In this document: piece after piece, positions 34,122 to 45,910 of the stretch
Position numbering within the stretch: position 1 is the stretch's first letter
How the letters are laid out: every line of letters begins with the position of its first letter
Source of the DNA: Clonostachys chloroleuca
Lineage: Eukaryota; Ascomycota; Sordariomycetes; Hypocreales; Bionectriaceae
Assembly: GCA_037952775.1 (NCBI GenBank)
Contig: JBANAY010000003.1
Span: forward strand, 7,068,001 to 7,132,000
Length of the DNA: 64,000 nucleotides
Direction: 5' to 3'
Translations under genes and position numbers: made by a program
Notes under the pieces: generated by a model
What the model was told of the DNA's origin: nothing
The model's database searches: none
Seen by the model: only the letters and a program-made list of their open reading frames with translations

Positions 34122-35465
34122 TCAAGGACCCATGCGCCGTCCCTGGTATGCAAGAGGGACATGCTCGCTCTCATGAGAGTCGCTTCCTCGCCCAGGGACC
34201 CGGTCGGTAAAGAACTGCCGTACAGCAAATACAGTGGCCTTCAGCTCGTCAATGGGACTGAGCATATACACCCATGCATAGATACCCAGAGGGCCACCCT
34301 GGTAAGGTTTGCTGTAATGGATGGAATTCTGGGAATCCGGCGAGGCCCTGCCGCTTGAATTGTCGACGAGATAGACGCTCCATGGATAGGCGGTGAGAAA
34401 AAAGATGGAGAGCGGGATCATCTCGATGGATACAATGAGATTAGGAATACCGATATTCACATCGGCGAAAGTGAGGGTATCCGTTTCCTTCAGCGTGTTC
34501 GTACTGGTGAGGATGTAGAATATGAGCTAGAGCATGGGTGTTAGAATTGTGCCTCATGAGTTGTGAGCAGTAGGACGACATACTGTCTGGATGAAAGTCA
34601 AGCCAACAACTGCCTTGAATGCAAACAATTTTGCAAGGGGGCGGTGGCGGGCGAGATCAATTTTGGTGGCGCCGTAAACCTGAAGAATAGACACCATCGC
34701 CATTACCAGGGAAATTGCGCCGATCAAGCGGATCCAGAAATTGAGGGATCCAGGAGTTCTTCGCCATTCGCAAAAAGCTCCTGTAGCTGCAGTGGCATTG
34801 GTGATGATTGCTAGAATCAGCGCAATGATGGGGAACTGGAAAATCTGAAGCCATCGAAGCTGTTCATTGGGTTAGCTGAAAATCTCAAAGAGTGAAGAGT
34901 TATGGGAGCAAGCCATCTCACCTTGAACCATCGGATGCCGCACTTCGGTTTTGTCGCGAAGTAAACCTCGCGCTGCCCCTGACTGGGAGAGATGTAGTCG
35001 CAAAGAAGAAGGAAGAAGGATCCCAGAGCTGTTCCCTCAATCACATCCAGCCAGGGATGCATGTACACTGAAGCACCTGGGAAGGCCACTGAGAAGAAAG
35101 ATACTAAGGCGTACGTAGTGATCAGAGCACCTATTTTCATGATCCTATTCGCCTATGTTAGTATAGATAACGTATGGTGCGCAAGGGCGAAGCGTACTTG
35201 ATCTGTTCTGTTGGGTTGGAAAGATGTATCGCATGCATGTGTGTGAAGAAAACCATGACAAGTAGTGTAATCCCACAACACGCTCCTGATAAGATCATGC
35301 TAAACTCGTGGAAAGAGAAATTTCCCACGAAATTAGCTCGAGGATCTGCTCATGGTTAGCCAAATAAAAGGGAATGTAGCTTGAGTTGGGTCAAGCCGTA
35401 CCTTCAGTAAGATCATGATGGGGACAAGTCCCATCATTGCCATCCCTCGACATATGGTTCCCCAT
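34122..35465 (-). CDS. organic solute transporter alpha / TMEM184 (DUF300) family membrane protein
   Basis: Five exons (35465-35402, 35345-35198, 35144-34922, 34859-34584, 34526-34122), 371 aa, all in phase. The N-terminal CPHHDLTEDP and NFSFHEFSMILSG lead into about seven hydrophobic segments. The family block HAIHLSNPTEQIKIMKIGAL, IEGTALGSFFLLLCDYI, FKLRWLQIFQFP, and AKLFAFKAVVGLTFIQTLIFY are present. Family members are polytopic proteins of the plasma or vacuolar membrane; animal OST-alpha exports bile-acid and steroid conjugates with a partner, and the fungal role is largely unknown. The tail is polar. The start ATG gives MGNHMSRDGNDG; another ATG upstream cannot be excluded. Confidence 0.85.
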
Positions 35466-36383
35466 TGTATGAGAATCTTCAATAGAGAGACGAAGGAGTT
35501 TTTGTAGAATTTGTGTCGTGCTGCTGGAGTTTCAATCGATTGAATTGAGACTGCCAATGGTTATGAGCTTGTCGTAATGATACATGATGTAATCCTCGCC
35601 AGCGACTTTCCATGCTTTATATGATATCAAAGAGGTCAAGAGAAGAGATCCATGACTGCCCTCCTTGAGCCTTGGGACCTTCAGAGGGCTGAATTGACGA
35701 TCGCTCAGCCCAACCAGGGAGTGACACTGCCATCGGTAAACTGTGCACAGCCCTGAATTGAGATGAGATGCCGACGTCTCCACTGAAGGTGCTAATGAGC
35801 GTCAGCAAGCAGGGTCAGATCGCTGGAGCGTGGTGCTGTTTGGGGGAAAAGATCAGAGCCAGCCCCGCTAACAAATCGGTGGACGGAAGTTGTGCTCGCC
35901 GATGCCGTGGGAACTCGAAACGAAACTCAGGGGTTTACCACCCATCTGCTCTCTAGACTCGTCATCGTGGACGAATTTTGGTAGATAAGACTGGATGTTC
36001 TCTTCCCTCAAAGACTAGTGACATGATGCGGTACGCCTAGGGATAGGCAGCAGTCGCTAAATTTAGCTGCCACTTCGAAGAACATGGAATCAAATCCCAA
36101 CATTGAATCTGGACACCGCTCATTCGAGCTTGGCACTCATGGTTGATCATACCGGACTGGGGGATCAGGTCCGTGGCCCGGAGATGTGATCTCCGGGACC
36201 ACCATCATCGGCATCCGCAGGAGCAGTTCTTACGGCATCAATATTATCCTCATTCGTTCACTCTCGAAAAGACCCATCCGGAGAGGGCCGCCCGTTCTTC
36301 ACAGCACTGGTGTTCACGGACGGGGAAAATGTAGTCAGTATGAGCATGCCATATTGAAATAACCCTCCTCGATCATTTTTCTA
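35466..36383. other. intergenic, nothing seen
   Basis: About 900 bp between two minus-strand genes. No supported frame. It should hold the promoter of the OST-alpha-like gene and the terminator of the dehydrogenase gene. Confidence 0.45.
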
Positions 36384-37685
36384 TCAGTAGCCCTCCTTTC
36401 TATCTACCTTGTTTGTAAGCTCTTCTCCCCTCGACAACCGCCCGAGGTTCAGCTCGAGAATTTTCAGCACTCTTTCATAATACGCCGTCGACGCGCCGCT
36501 CGCATGGGGAGTGATGATAACATTCTTGGCCTTCCATAGAGGGTGTCCCGTCGGAAGCGGCTCTGGATCCGTCACGTCCAGCGCCGCACCGCGGATCGTG
36601 CCCGCGTCCAAAGCTTCAATCAAGTCGTCCGTCTTGACGATTGGCCCACGCGCAATGTTGGACACAAATGTACGGCGCCCCGCGAGAGCCTGGAATTCAG
36701 CCCGGCCCAGCAGATGGTGAGTCTTGGGTGTCAGCGGTACGGAAATGACCAGCAGGTCCAGGCCGGATGAGAGGAAGGTGTGGAGGTCGCCGGAGAACCA
36801 CTTGCTAGGGAAGATTCCCTCCGGGTCGCCCAGGCCCTCTGGTGTGTAGGACTCATCCCGGCGCGACTCTGGAGTGTTGCGCGGGTGGTTTGTGAAGGCG
36901 TGGATGTTCATGCCGAGGGCCTTGGCGACGCGAGCGACCTGGCGACCGATGCTTCCATACCCAAGGATTCCGCTGTTTGCAAATGTTAGAACTGTATTTT
37001 GCAAAGGGGGAGATTTGAGCATCGTCCTGAACGACGAGACTTACACTGTTCGCCCCACGGCATCTTCCGTCTCCTCCTCGTCAGCCCTGCTCCATTTCTC
37101 CTCGCGCTGCTGTTCAAGGTAGCGAGGAACTACCGGCGATTGAGTCAGTACGCGAATTACCCTCTGGCTTCCCTTGGAGACGACTCACTCTGATGCTGGT
37201 GTGCTAAAAAGGTTGAGATGACCCATTCGGCAATCTGAGGACTAGCAGGCGAAGCTGTTAGCGACAGCGGTCTTCTGCCAGCCCCAATGTATATGATCGA
37301 GGATGATGTAATGAGAAGAATCAAGAACTTACCCGTGCACCCCGTTGGCCGTGCAGAGGGCGACATCCGTCTCTTGGAACAGGGGCTTGTTCACGACGTG
37401 ATTCGCTCCCGCGCTGAAGAGCTGCACGTACTGCAATTTGGGCACGGCTTCCGGATCAGGGATCATGGAGCCCGTGACTAAGATTGTCACATTCTTCCAT
37501 TCTTCTCGGGAAATGTCCTGATAAGGATCGGTGTCGAAGAACTGCTTGTGATAGACGGCGATCTCGAGGCCGGGGAATTTGGCCTTGAGATGCGCTACAG
37601 CCTCGGGCGGAGTTGGTCGAGGGGCGTATAGAACGAGCTTGTGGCCCTTCAGGTCCGACCCGGAGGGGAGCTTAATGAGAGTCAT
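36384..37685 (-). CDS. D-isomer-specific 2-hydroxyacid dehydrogenase
   Basis: Four exons (37685-37333, 37241-37189, 37129-37045, 36972-36384), 359 aa. The joins restore NGVHGPQIAEWVIS and GRTVGILGYGSIGRQ, with the NAD-binding GxGxxG near residues 167-172. Catalytic Arg (SNIARGPIV), Glu (DVTDPEPLP) and His (ITPHASG) are all present. The enzyme is expected to reduce 2-keto acids such as glyoxylate, hydroxypyruvate or bulkier acids to D-2-hydroxy acids with NAD(P)H in the cytosol. The long linker YLEQQREEKWSRADEEE between the domains matches the fungal subgroup. The substrate cannot be told. Confidence 0.88.
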
Positions 37686-38097
37686 GGCTTGCAGATATTC
37701 CAATTGGCACCTAACTGTAGACACGGAGGTCTGGTCTGCTCTTGCTTGTCCGTGGTTGGAGATGGTTATGTTCTTCCAGGGGAACCTCGGGCGGATTTGT
37801 AATTGAAGGGCTTATCGGCCGAGCTGCGTGAGGGGCCACTGAGTCTTATCAGCGGCACAGTTCCATAATTGGCTGGATGGTGCCATTCGAGCCTTGATTG
37901 ACGCAGTTGACTTGAAGCGAGATCGGGGTGGAGATCCCGGTATAGTCGCTTGAAATGGGCGCCAATGGAAAAGTAGCGTTTATAACTTGGTTCATTACTT
38001 CTTTCTTCTACTGACTATCGACTATTATTACATTATGAAAAGTGATTGTGTGATGGGATGAGACCCCACGTGCGTATGCCGTATCCCGGAGGCAGAC
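37686..38097. other. intergenic, nothing seen
   Basis: About 410 bp between two minus-strand genes. It contains a TATAAA-like run on the minus strand near 37980, perhaps part of the dehydrogenase promoter, but far from its start. Confidence 0.4.
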
Positions 38098-39082
38098 TCA
38101 TAGCTTCTTAGCCTTGGTATAGGGGCTGTTTTCAAGCCATGAGCCCAGGTCTTTCAATCCAGGATGTTGCTTCTTGAGCTCCTTGATATCAGCTCCGTAT
38201 CCTTCCCGCTCGAAGAATGCAAACATGGTGCCCATCTCCTTGGACAGCCATAACAACAGCTTGGCGATAAATCCAAACGTGGTCGGTGGTGCCGCTCCGG
38301 TCTTCTTGTTGAAGACGTCCACAAGCTGACTGTAGGTCAACTCGTCACCGGCCAAGCTGATGGATCTACCATTGAACTCATTGGGGCTGAGAAACGACTG
38401 TGCGGCAAATTCACCGATGTCCTCGGTAGCAATGAGCTGGAGAGGGCGACTCTTGACATTATCTCTCCACGCCGTTGCGAAGATCTTTCCCACAAAGCCG
38501 ACTTGGAAGTTTTCCATAAACGCCACAGGTCTCAGAATCGTCCAGGACATTGGCGTGTTTTTGGCATTGTTGATGAGGTGGTGCTCAATGTTGTGTTTGC
38601 TGATGAAATGGGGGACGTCGGTAGGATTGTCAATTGAGCGGTCGCCACTGCGGTCGACAGACGAGTATACGAAGTGTTCAACGCCGTGCTTCAGAGCAGA
38701 GTCGACCAGGGACTTTCCCTGTACCTCTTCGATCTTGGCACCATTTTTGTTCATCGCGGGCAACTGCAAGCATCGCATGTTAGACTAGGCCATCGCTGCA
38801 AATTAACCAGTATTTATAGCCGCCTACCTGAACGCTGAATACTCCCCAGATGGGAGTCTTGGCAATTTTGTTCGCATTTTGAAAAATGGCCTCCGTATCA
38901 TCGAGATTGCCCTGAACAAGAGAGATATTTGGGGACTTGGCGGCCAATCTCCTAGCTCCGGCCGACTCGGTGTCCCTTGTAACGGCTAAGATTCTGAAGT
39001 CGGCTCTTTTGGCCAGAAGGGCCTGTACCACGCTCCCGCCCTGTTTTCCAGTGGCGCCTAGGATAAGCAGAGCACGAGACAT
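38098..39082 (-). CDS. NmrA-like NAD(P)-binding protein
   Basis: Two exons (39082-38828 and 38763-38098), 306 aa, with a 64 nt intron in phase 0. The N terminus MSRALLILGATGKQGGSVVQ has the GxxGxxG loop of NmrA-type atypical SDRs, followed by VTRDTES for cofactor choice and GNLDD. FVYSSVDRSGD, WTILRPVAFMENF and LAGDELTYSQLVDVF are typical of HSCARG/NmrA proteins, which bind NAD(P) and often act as redox sensors or regulators; the active-site Tyr is often lost. The C-terminal LGSWLENSPYTKAKKL is also family-like. A TATAAA-type box about 100 bp upstream on the minus strand (near 39180) would fit its promoter. Confidence 0.85.
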
Positions 39083-40258
39083 GTTTGTGGACTGATCGAT
39101 TGACGGTGTTGTGGCTGGAATGATGGAAACACTACTTGGCAATAACGAGGACCTCTACTAGGCGGTTCATCTAGGATCTTTATACTTTCCATATTCTATC
39201 CAAGCTTAATAAAATCAACGAGTCATGGCCAAGACAGCCCATTTTGCGGATTACCAAGCCAAACTACCAGCCTTCGGACATGGGCGGGAGCCAATCAGAA
39301 TCATTTCGGTGACCGAGATCAGCCACGTGGAGACATTTCGCTGAATCTCGCTGTCCCATGCTGAAGTAACCGGCTATTGTTGCATTTTTGTACATAGAGC
39401 TCTAATGAAACTCTCGATGCATAATTGGATGGGAAATTTCAATGCTCAGCGAGGGTACAAGTCTTTTAAATTGATCGCAAGCTTCCATGCACCACTTTAC
39501 TGTCATTTGAAGCAAGTAACGGCTCTTTCGACAAGTTAATAGAGCCACAATTTGATTGGGGAGGGTATATAGTGTCTATATAGGCTGGAGAATAAAACAT
39601 CTCGCTGTACGCTTTTTTTCTGCGACTCAAATCACATTACCAAAGATTTCAAGCCAAGCCTACCAGCACTCTGCGGGAGCATGATCGGGTGTTTTCTGCC
39701 CCTCTCGCAAGACTTAGACATCAATCCTTTCTCGGGCCGAACCAAGCTCTCCGGGCCGAGAACAAGAGTTGAGAGACGTAGGAGTAGAATGGTATACCCC
39801 CTTATCTAGGGTGGAAAGATAGCGATTACTTGTGATAGTGAAATTTCATTATACACCAAGTAACTAGGTAGAGTCAGTACGGTGTACTGCTCCAACCGAG
39901 AAGAGATTCTTACATGGTTTTTGTGCTGCTGTTGAGACCGCTGAGGGTAGTTGAAAATAGGTTGAACGACCACAAATCGACACCTACGGAACTACCATTA
40001 TAGAGTCAATGACTTCCGAAACTCGATCCAAGTGAGCCTGCCACAATCCTAGCCCACATCGGATAGGGGCGCGACAGAGTCCTAGATGCATGACATGAAA
40101 CCTGTGTATTGGCCTGACATGGGACGTCGGGGGTCGGATATCAATAATCACTTCCTCAAACCCTGTTGGTCCTAGACTCTGACCAAATTATTTGGGGCTT
40201 GCTATAAGCAGTCGTAATCTTGTACTAGGAATTCGATCTCAATTAACACAAGAGTATA
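39083..40258. other. intergenic, nothing seen
   Basis: About 1.2 kb without a supported frame, holding the NmrA promoter at the left. Confidence 0.45.
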
Positions 40259-41254
40259 TCATTCTGGTGGTTCCCCACTCGAGAAATAGTCCTCGGGCGG
40301 CGTGCAGGATTCCACATCTGGAAGAGCCTTTGGTTTGATGGGAGATTGCCGAGGAGCATTTGAAGGGCTTGTTTGTTGTTGGAAGAAAACCGGCTGCATG
40401 ACTGAAGAATGGCGCCTTGTCGATAAGTCGTATCCTTGACCAGGGCTTCGTACACTTGATAGATGGGATGACGACAAGCTGTAACCATGCCCTTCTCTCT
40501 TGACCAGGTTGCGGAGCTGGTTCAACACCGGGAATTCCAGCTTCAGCTTGACGCTATACACGACGCTCTTGTAGGTGGTCTGGATGTCGTGCAAGCCGCC
40601 CAACTCCGTGCCAATTATGCTCAGGTCCATCAAGATGACCAAAATGTTGACATAGATAAGATGTCTCATCACACGGCGAGGGGCCTCGCTCATCCCTGGT
40701 TCCATGACTCGCAGCATCTTCCGGGTTTCCCACAAGTAGATTCCAGAGATGGTAATTTCCTGCGCTGCAAACCCAAAGAGCATGACTTTCTCGTAGACCT
40801 TGAAGGGCCCAATGAAGGGAGCTGGGTTGGAAGAGTTGGAGCCGTAGTTGAGAACCGTGGGGGGGATGGTAAATAGGAAGAAGCTCGAAATAATCATGAT
40901 GAGAACCCATCGGATCTTCCTCCTGTCATAAACTATCAAGTGTAGCCGAGAATAGAGCACGACAGACTGCCCTATTACCATCGGGATGCCCCCAAGGGTA
41001 ATAATCGTGATATTGACGTAGTCGTTCGTGCAGAACTGGAAGAATTGAAGCAAGAATCCAACGGAATGAAGGACAATCCCCCATGAGGAGATAAGCAAGC
41101 TCCAGAAATAGAGGCCCTTCCATTTCAGGAACGTGAAGAAAACTTGGATATTGATCTCGAGGACGTTGTAGAGTGATATTGCAAAGAAACCTGCAATTAC
41201 CATTGCGTTGGCAATCGTAACAACGATTCCGCCGCTGTAGCCATCGTCGGCCAT
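40259..41254 (-). CDS. DUF7703 family integral membrane protein
   Basis: Single exon, 331 aa from the ATG at MADDGYSGG. About seven hydrophobic segments are visible, with the family blocks IANAMVIAGFFAISLYNVLE, WKGLYFWSLLISSWGIVLHS, GGIPMVIGQSVVLYSRLHLI and FGFAAQEITISGIYLWETRK. This is the fungal DUF7703 group, seven-helix proteins that resemble receptors but have no proven ligand. The cytosolic C terminus is Ser/Pro-rich and probably disordered. I chose this ATG because the longer upstream frame starts only with GTG. A divergent or upstream partner is not evident. Confidence 0.8.
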   Translation of the reverse strand: MADDGYSGGIVVTIANAMVIAGFFAISLYNVLEINIQVFFTFLKWKGLYFWSLLISSWGIVLHSVGFLLQFFQFCTNDYVNITIITLGGIPMVIGQSVVLYSRLHLIVYDRRKIRWVLIMIISSFFLFTIPPTVLNYGSNSSNPAPFIGPFKVYEKVMLFGFAAQEITISGIYLWETRKMLRVMEPGMSEAPRRVMRHLIYVNILVILMDLSIIGTELGGLHDIQTTYKSVVYSVKLKLEFPVLNQLRNLVKREGHGYSLSSSHLSSVRSPGQGYDLSTRRHSSVMQPVFFQQQTSPSNAPRQSPIKPKALPDVESCTPPEDYFSSGEPPE

Positions 41255-42785
41255 TTCTTTGCCTGGTCGGGTGACTGAAATGTGCGCATACGTCACCGGA
41301 ACTCACATTTGCGTGTTCCTCTCCGCGCTCGTCGTCGACTTGGGACAGGTTCGCATGCGTATCTATCGCTTGATCAGGGCGTAGCTATTGATGTTCAGCA
41401 GCTTCTGGAGGTTCGATGCCTGGATGCGGGATGGGTCTGTGCTTGTGTTCTGGACAAATTCCTTTGTTCCCCGAGGATCCGAGCTTCTGGGATAAATGGT
41501 CGTCATCATAGCTGGGTGACAGACAGTTTGCGGGGAAACCTCATCACACCAGGAAGCCTCTATCACACTACGCAACCGTTCCAACGGTTCTAGATCAGCC
41601 GCCACACACCGTTGGGCGACGCGCGAGTCGCTTCTAAGCAGTCATTTCAGCAAGCTAGTTGAAGCCACCGACGACATTATTGGCTCAGCAGCGTGGTGGC
41701 TGCTGAGTTCGTACTTGGGTGTGATTGGGCGGAGGCCGGTCATACCCTTAAGTAGAGGTTGTTACCACGGCGCTGAGCAAGTAACATAAGCACGGACAAA
41801 AGCAGTTTAACTCAAGCAGTAATGGTTGACCATCCCACGTTCGAAACTTTATTTTCCTCCTTTTCTTTCCTGCTTCCATCTCTTCCTTCTTGCTCAGTAT
41901 GCGAATTAGACACCTTGTCACACTTTGTGTCCAAACATAAGAATATACAATAAAGAACTCCCTTACTGAGAGTTTCTCCTAAAATTCAAACAAAAACTTC
42001 TCTTCATCTCGCCGTGTCTTTCGGCACACCAGCTATTTAGCTGATCCCAACCCCCAACAAAGCAGGTTTACTCAGTAGCGCTCCCACTACCTGGTAAGTG
42101 TGTCTCAAAATTACGAGATACGATCCACTATTTCGAGGATGGGTCGGCCCCTGTTCCCGATCTTGCAATAATGACGCCTACCCAAAGAGGTGAAGAAGCT
42201 TCCATTCAATCTAAGATATCGTAGGTCATATTTTGTGGGGTTTCGTTCCTTAGTGAGACTCTAGTGCGGATCAGTGCGATCCATCACTTTCGGGTCCGGT
42301 TTCTGTTGCGGCTCGATGACGGCCGGTCGTGAAATCTAGAGTCGTCGTTGCTGTCGTCACCAAACTAGTAATAACGGCGATGCAGCAAAGCTATGAAACG
42401 GCAGCCCATTATGCGGCTTGGGAACAGTAGAAGCAGCGTGAGCTCGAGCAAAATGCTAGTAGGTCCCTAATAAAGCAAAAGTATTCGACCTTGATTAGTG
42501 TGCCCATGTGGATTTCTGATATCCATGAGTACCTTAGATAAGAGCCGGTTTAATATAAAAAGCCGTGGTAGTATACTCCTTTTTTTTTTTTTTTTCCAAA
42601 TAGACCACATATGTATTTTCTTCATAATTTATGTAAGTTTTATGTCATTTTGATCATATGTTATTTCCTGGGCCCCCTTAAAATACTTGACGGGGTATAA
42701 ATTTGCATCCCTTAGCTGAAGTTCCATGCACGGCGCCCACATTGGAGCTTCGCATGAGAAACGAGGTTTCATTGCTCCTCACATA

Positions 42786-43084
42786 CATTCTTGAATGCTG
42801 TTAGTAAGCGGGATTCATATTAGACTCGGGATCTCGGAATGCGGAAATCTCATTCATTCCGCTGATCTGTGGGGTTTACTAAACCCATATTCATTCCGAG
42901 CCCTATTCGGGAACCTCGGAATGTTAATAGAGATCACTCTCTTCCTATGAAACTGAATAATAGCTAATCAATGATTGGAAAAGCGAGAGCCCACATAATC
43001 CGGAGTTGATCTCTATTCGCTCAACCTCCCCGTGCTACTTAGTGAACGATGTCACTGATGCTTGTCTCCAGCGGGATGCATTCT
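42786..43084. promoter_or_regulatory. cluster of CATTCY (TEA/AbaA-type) motifs upstream of the P450 gene
   Basis: CATTCY occurs at 42786, 42855, 42892 and 43079 on plus and as GGAATG at 42836 and 42918. This is the consensus bound by TEA/ATTS factors such as AbaA, a regulator of conidium formation in Aspergillus. With even base use one such site is expected per about 1 kb on both strands. Four of the sites belong to an inverted-repeat block, so they are not fully independent. Confidence 0.35.
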
Positions 43085-43204
43085 GTCCGGACTTCTGATG
43101 AAGAAGCGAAGAGCGAGCTCGGGACGATCATCACCTCTATAGAACGGATAAAATTGGCTCCTTATGGGAAGACGTAATGATTCAATGTTGGACGACCAAA
43201 TCTC

Positions 43205-43211
43205 TATAAAT
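43205..43211 (+). promoter_or_regulatory. TATA box of the P450 gene
   Basis: TATAAAT lies 86-92 bp before the start codon of the P450 gene. Confidence 0.45.
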
Positions 43212-43296
43212 GCATGTTCCTCGCGCTAAGGTTTGTCTTATTCGCCGCCAGCCTCCGACGTACGAACGGTAAAAAAAGCCTACAAATACTGCAAAC

Positions 43297-44981
43297 ATGC
43301 AAATCATTCTCTTTCTTGGTCTGGTGGTTGTGGTGTATGCTGTCTACTTCATTCTGAGCGTTTTGTTTGCACCTCTGCGAAATGTCCCTGGGCCCTTTTT
43401 GGCACGATTTACAAATATCTGGTACTTATTCCAAGTCCACAAGGGCCACGTGGAAAGAAAAAATTGCCAGCTGCATGAAACTTACGGTATGTATAGTCTA
43501 TTCAAATACCCTTTATGGAACAGGAAAGTGACTAGGTGTCAACAGGCCCTGTTGTTCGATATGGACCAAAGAGATACAGCTTCAACAGCCCCGAAGCGAT
43601 CAAAACTATATACGGCCACAGCACCCACTTTGCCAAATCATCATTTTACGACGCTTTCATAGTCCCAGGTGTATGGAACTTATTCACAGAGCGAGATATC
43701 AGATTTCATGCTTCTCTTCGCAGGGAATTTCAAGCCACTTACTCCATGTCAAACCTGGTGAATTTTGAGCCATACGTCGACCAGTGTGCGAGGCTGTTTG
43801 ACCAACGCCTACATGAAGTGTCTGCAGCCGGTGTTCCCATCGATATAGGACATTGGATGCAATGCTACGCCCTTGATGTCATCTCTCAGATCACCTTTGC
43901 TGAGCGACTCGGAACCTTGGATAGCGGGAACGACATTGGCGGTGTGATGAAGTCCCTCGAAGATTCCTTCTACTATGGGTCCACAGTCGGCATCTACGGC
44001 CACATTCATCCTTATTTATTTGCCGCCATTAGCTTCCTAGATCGGCTCACTGTACGCGGGAACGGGCAAGGGTTCTTATATGTTGTACAACTTGCCCAGA
44101 AAAAGATTAATGCGTACAAGGCCAAGCCCGCCGCTATCTACGAAAAGGCCGACGACGGAAGCGAGGAGTTCGTCTCCAAATTCATGAAACAGAATGCAGC
44201 CAACCCCGAGAGATTCACCACAGATCATATGCTCACTGGCTGTTCCATGAACATAGGTGCCGGCTCCGATACTACAGGAATCAGTTTGTCAGCAGTGCTC
44301 TACTACCTTCTCAAGAACCCTGGCTGCATGGACAAGCTACGAGAGGAGATAATTGCGTTTGGCAAAGATGGGAAACTCTCTGAGTCTCCCACTTACAAGC
44401 AGAGCCAAGACATGCCATACCTACAGGCCGTCCTCAAGGAAGCGTTACGACTGCATCCTGCTGTTGGGCAACCGCTCGAACGAATCGTGCCAGAAGGAGG
44501 TGCAACTATTGATGGGAAATACTTCGCTCAGGGGGTAAGTAACATAGTAATTTCTTTGACTTCTTGGGTTTCTGACATCAACTCCACAGACCATCGTCGG
44601 CGTCAATTGCTGGGCGGCACACCGGAACAAAGCTGTCTGGGGCCAGGATGCTGATGAGTTCAAGCCCGATAGATGGCTCACAACGGATACTGATAAATTA
44701 TCTGCGATGAACCGAAGTTGGATTCCGGTACGTATTGCTTGGTGTTATTCTAGTTGCCTTCCATGGCTAACGATTGTTTCTAGTTTGGCGTTGGCTCGAG
44801 GACTTGTATTGGGAGGCATATATCTATGTTGGAAATGTGCAAGCTTGTGCCACGCATAATCCGAGACTTTGATTTCGAGCTGGTTGATGGTCTACAAGCT
44901 GATTGGAAAACTACGGCCTACTGGTTCGTGAAGCCTTCCAACTTCAGGGTCAGAGTCAGAACCTGTTCGACAGTTTCATAG
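43297..44981 (+). CDS. cytochrome P450 monooxygenase, pisatin-demethylase-like
   Basis: Four exons (43297-43486, 43546-44534, 44590-44727, 44784-44981), 504 aa. An N-terminal membrane anchor (MQIILFLGLVVVVYAVYFIL) is followed by the Pro-rich hinge NVPGPFLARFTNIWYL. The I-helix AGSDTT (about residue 302), the ExxR motif EALR (about 361), and the haem loop FGVGSRTCIGR (Cys about 447) are complete. The enzyme sits on the ER membrane and needs a P450 reductase and NADPH. The opening is like the pisatin-demethylase (CYP57)-type fungal P450s, but sequence alone does not show the substrate. No biosynthetic core gene is nearby. The promoter has a TATA box and CATTCY motifs. Confidence 0.9.
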
Positions 44982-45160
44982 GTGCGAAGCAAAGCAAAGT
45001 ACCATCCCGAACTGGCAGACGAGACGCTTTAGTACGGCAAATATATGCCATGAAGATTGGAAATACCACTCAATATAAAAAGGTTAACGAGTTGGTAGTG
45101 ATACAGGTGTTGGCTTCGCTGACCTGCATCCCGCTGTATGAGAAATTCGGTGAAAGCCCC

Positions 45161-45910
45161 CTACAAAATAGATGTCGTCATTGTCTTGAGATCCACCACT
45201 GCCGCCAATTTGCCTAAGTTCTGTCCGCTGCCCCCATCATCAACTTCCCTGGAGGCCATCATCTCCAACACCATGGTCCCATCCTGGCCACCTATGCCAG
45301 TACCAAGCACCTTCCACGCAAACATCCTGAGCTCCATGTGAAAAAACGGCGTTCCATAGTGCTCAATAATGTCGCTCTTTTCAACTGCGCGGCATAGGTT
45401 CTGCCACTGTGATGGGTCCATTCCAAGTCTCTCGCAGCAGGCCCTTTTCTCGGCATTCCACCATGAGGGGAGCAGACCGACATGTGAGGCAACGCGGTCG
45501 ACAAACCGACGGAAACCCTTCAGGCCACTTCCAGACCCGCCGTAGAGACTATCATTGTCGATTTTCCCATCCATTGTGTATTCGTCCTCGACTCGTAGGC
45601 GATATGCATCGATGAGCAGTCGATAGACATCAGTCTCAGGGCGATTGTGAAGCCAAGTGCCGTTGCCGATTCTCGTAAAGGGCCTCGTGACAGATTTCTC
45701 CAACCCTTTAAGCGGAGATGCTTGACTACCACGATTAGGGGAGGAAGAGGAAGAAGAGCCCGCTGACTCTTTCCCACAGACTTTGCGGTGGTTCTTCCAA
45801 TCGACCTTCTGGCACTCTCGAGAGCAGTAGGGTGTTGAGGAGCACTTGGCACAGCGCTTAATGGCGACCTCGGGCGCTGTCTTCTTGCAAATCACACATG
45901 CGGGAGCCAT
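45161..45910 (-). CDS. MYND zinc-finger protein
   Basis: Single exon, 249 aa. Residues 5-45 are a MYND finger: CVICKKTAPEVAIKRCAKCS, then YCSRECQKVDWKNHRKVC, with all seven Cys and the His present. MYND fingers bind proline-rich partner peptides. A Ser-rich linker follows, then a domain I do not recognise (RPETDVYRLLIDAYRLRVED, DRVASHVGLLPSWW, CERLGMDPSQWQNLCR) that occurs in other fungal MYND proteins. It is tail-to-tail with the P450 gene, with about 180 bp between the stops. Cellular role unknown. Confidence 0.82.
   Translation of the reverse strand: MAPACVICKKTAPEVAIKRCAKCSSTPYCSRECQKVDWKNHRKVCGKESAGSSSSSSPNRGSQASPLKGLEKSVTRPFTRIGNGTWLHNRPETDVYRLLIDAYRLRVEDEYTMDGKIDNDSLYGGSGSGLKGFRRFVDRVASHVGLLPSWWNAEKRACCERLGMDPSQWQNLCRAVEKSDIIEHYGTPFFHMELRMFAWKVLGTGIGGQDGTMVLEMMASREVDDGGSGQNLGKLAAVVDLKTMTTSIL

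Larger units (their letters stand above)
41255..43296. other. gene-poor region with poly(T) and inverted-repeat block
   Basis: About 2 kb. A run of 16 T lies at 42580-42595. At 42833-42923 the motif CTCGGAATG and its complement CATTCCGAG occur in mixed orientation, and a short palindrome around GGTTTACTAAACC lies between them. I see no coding frame. The right end is the P450 promoter. Confidence 0.5.
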
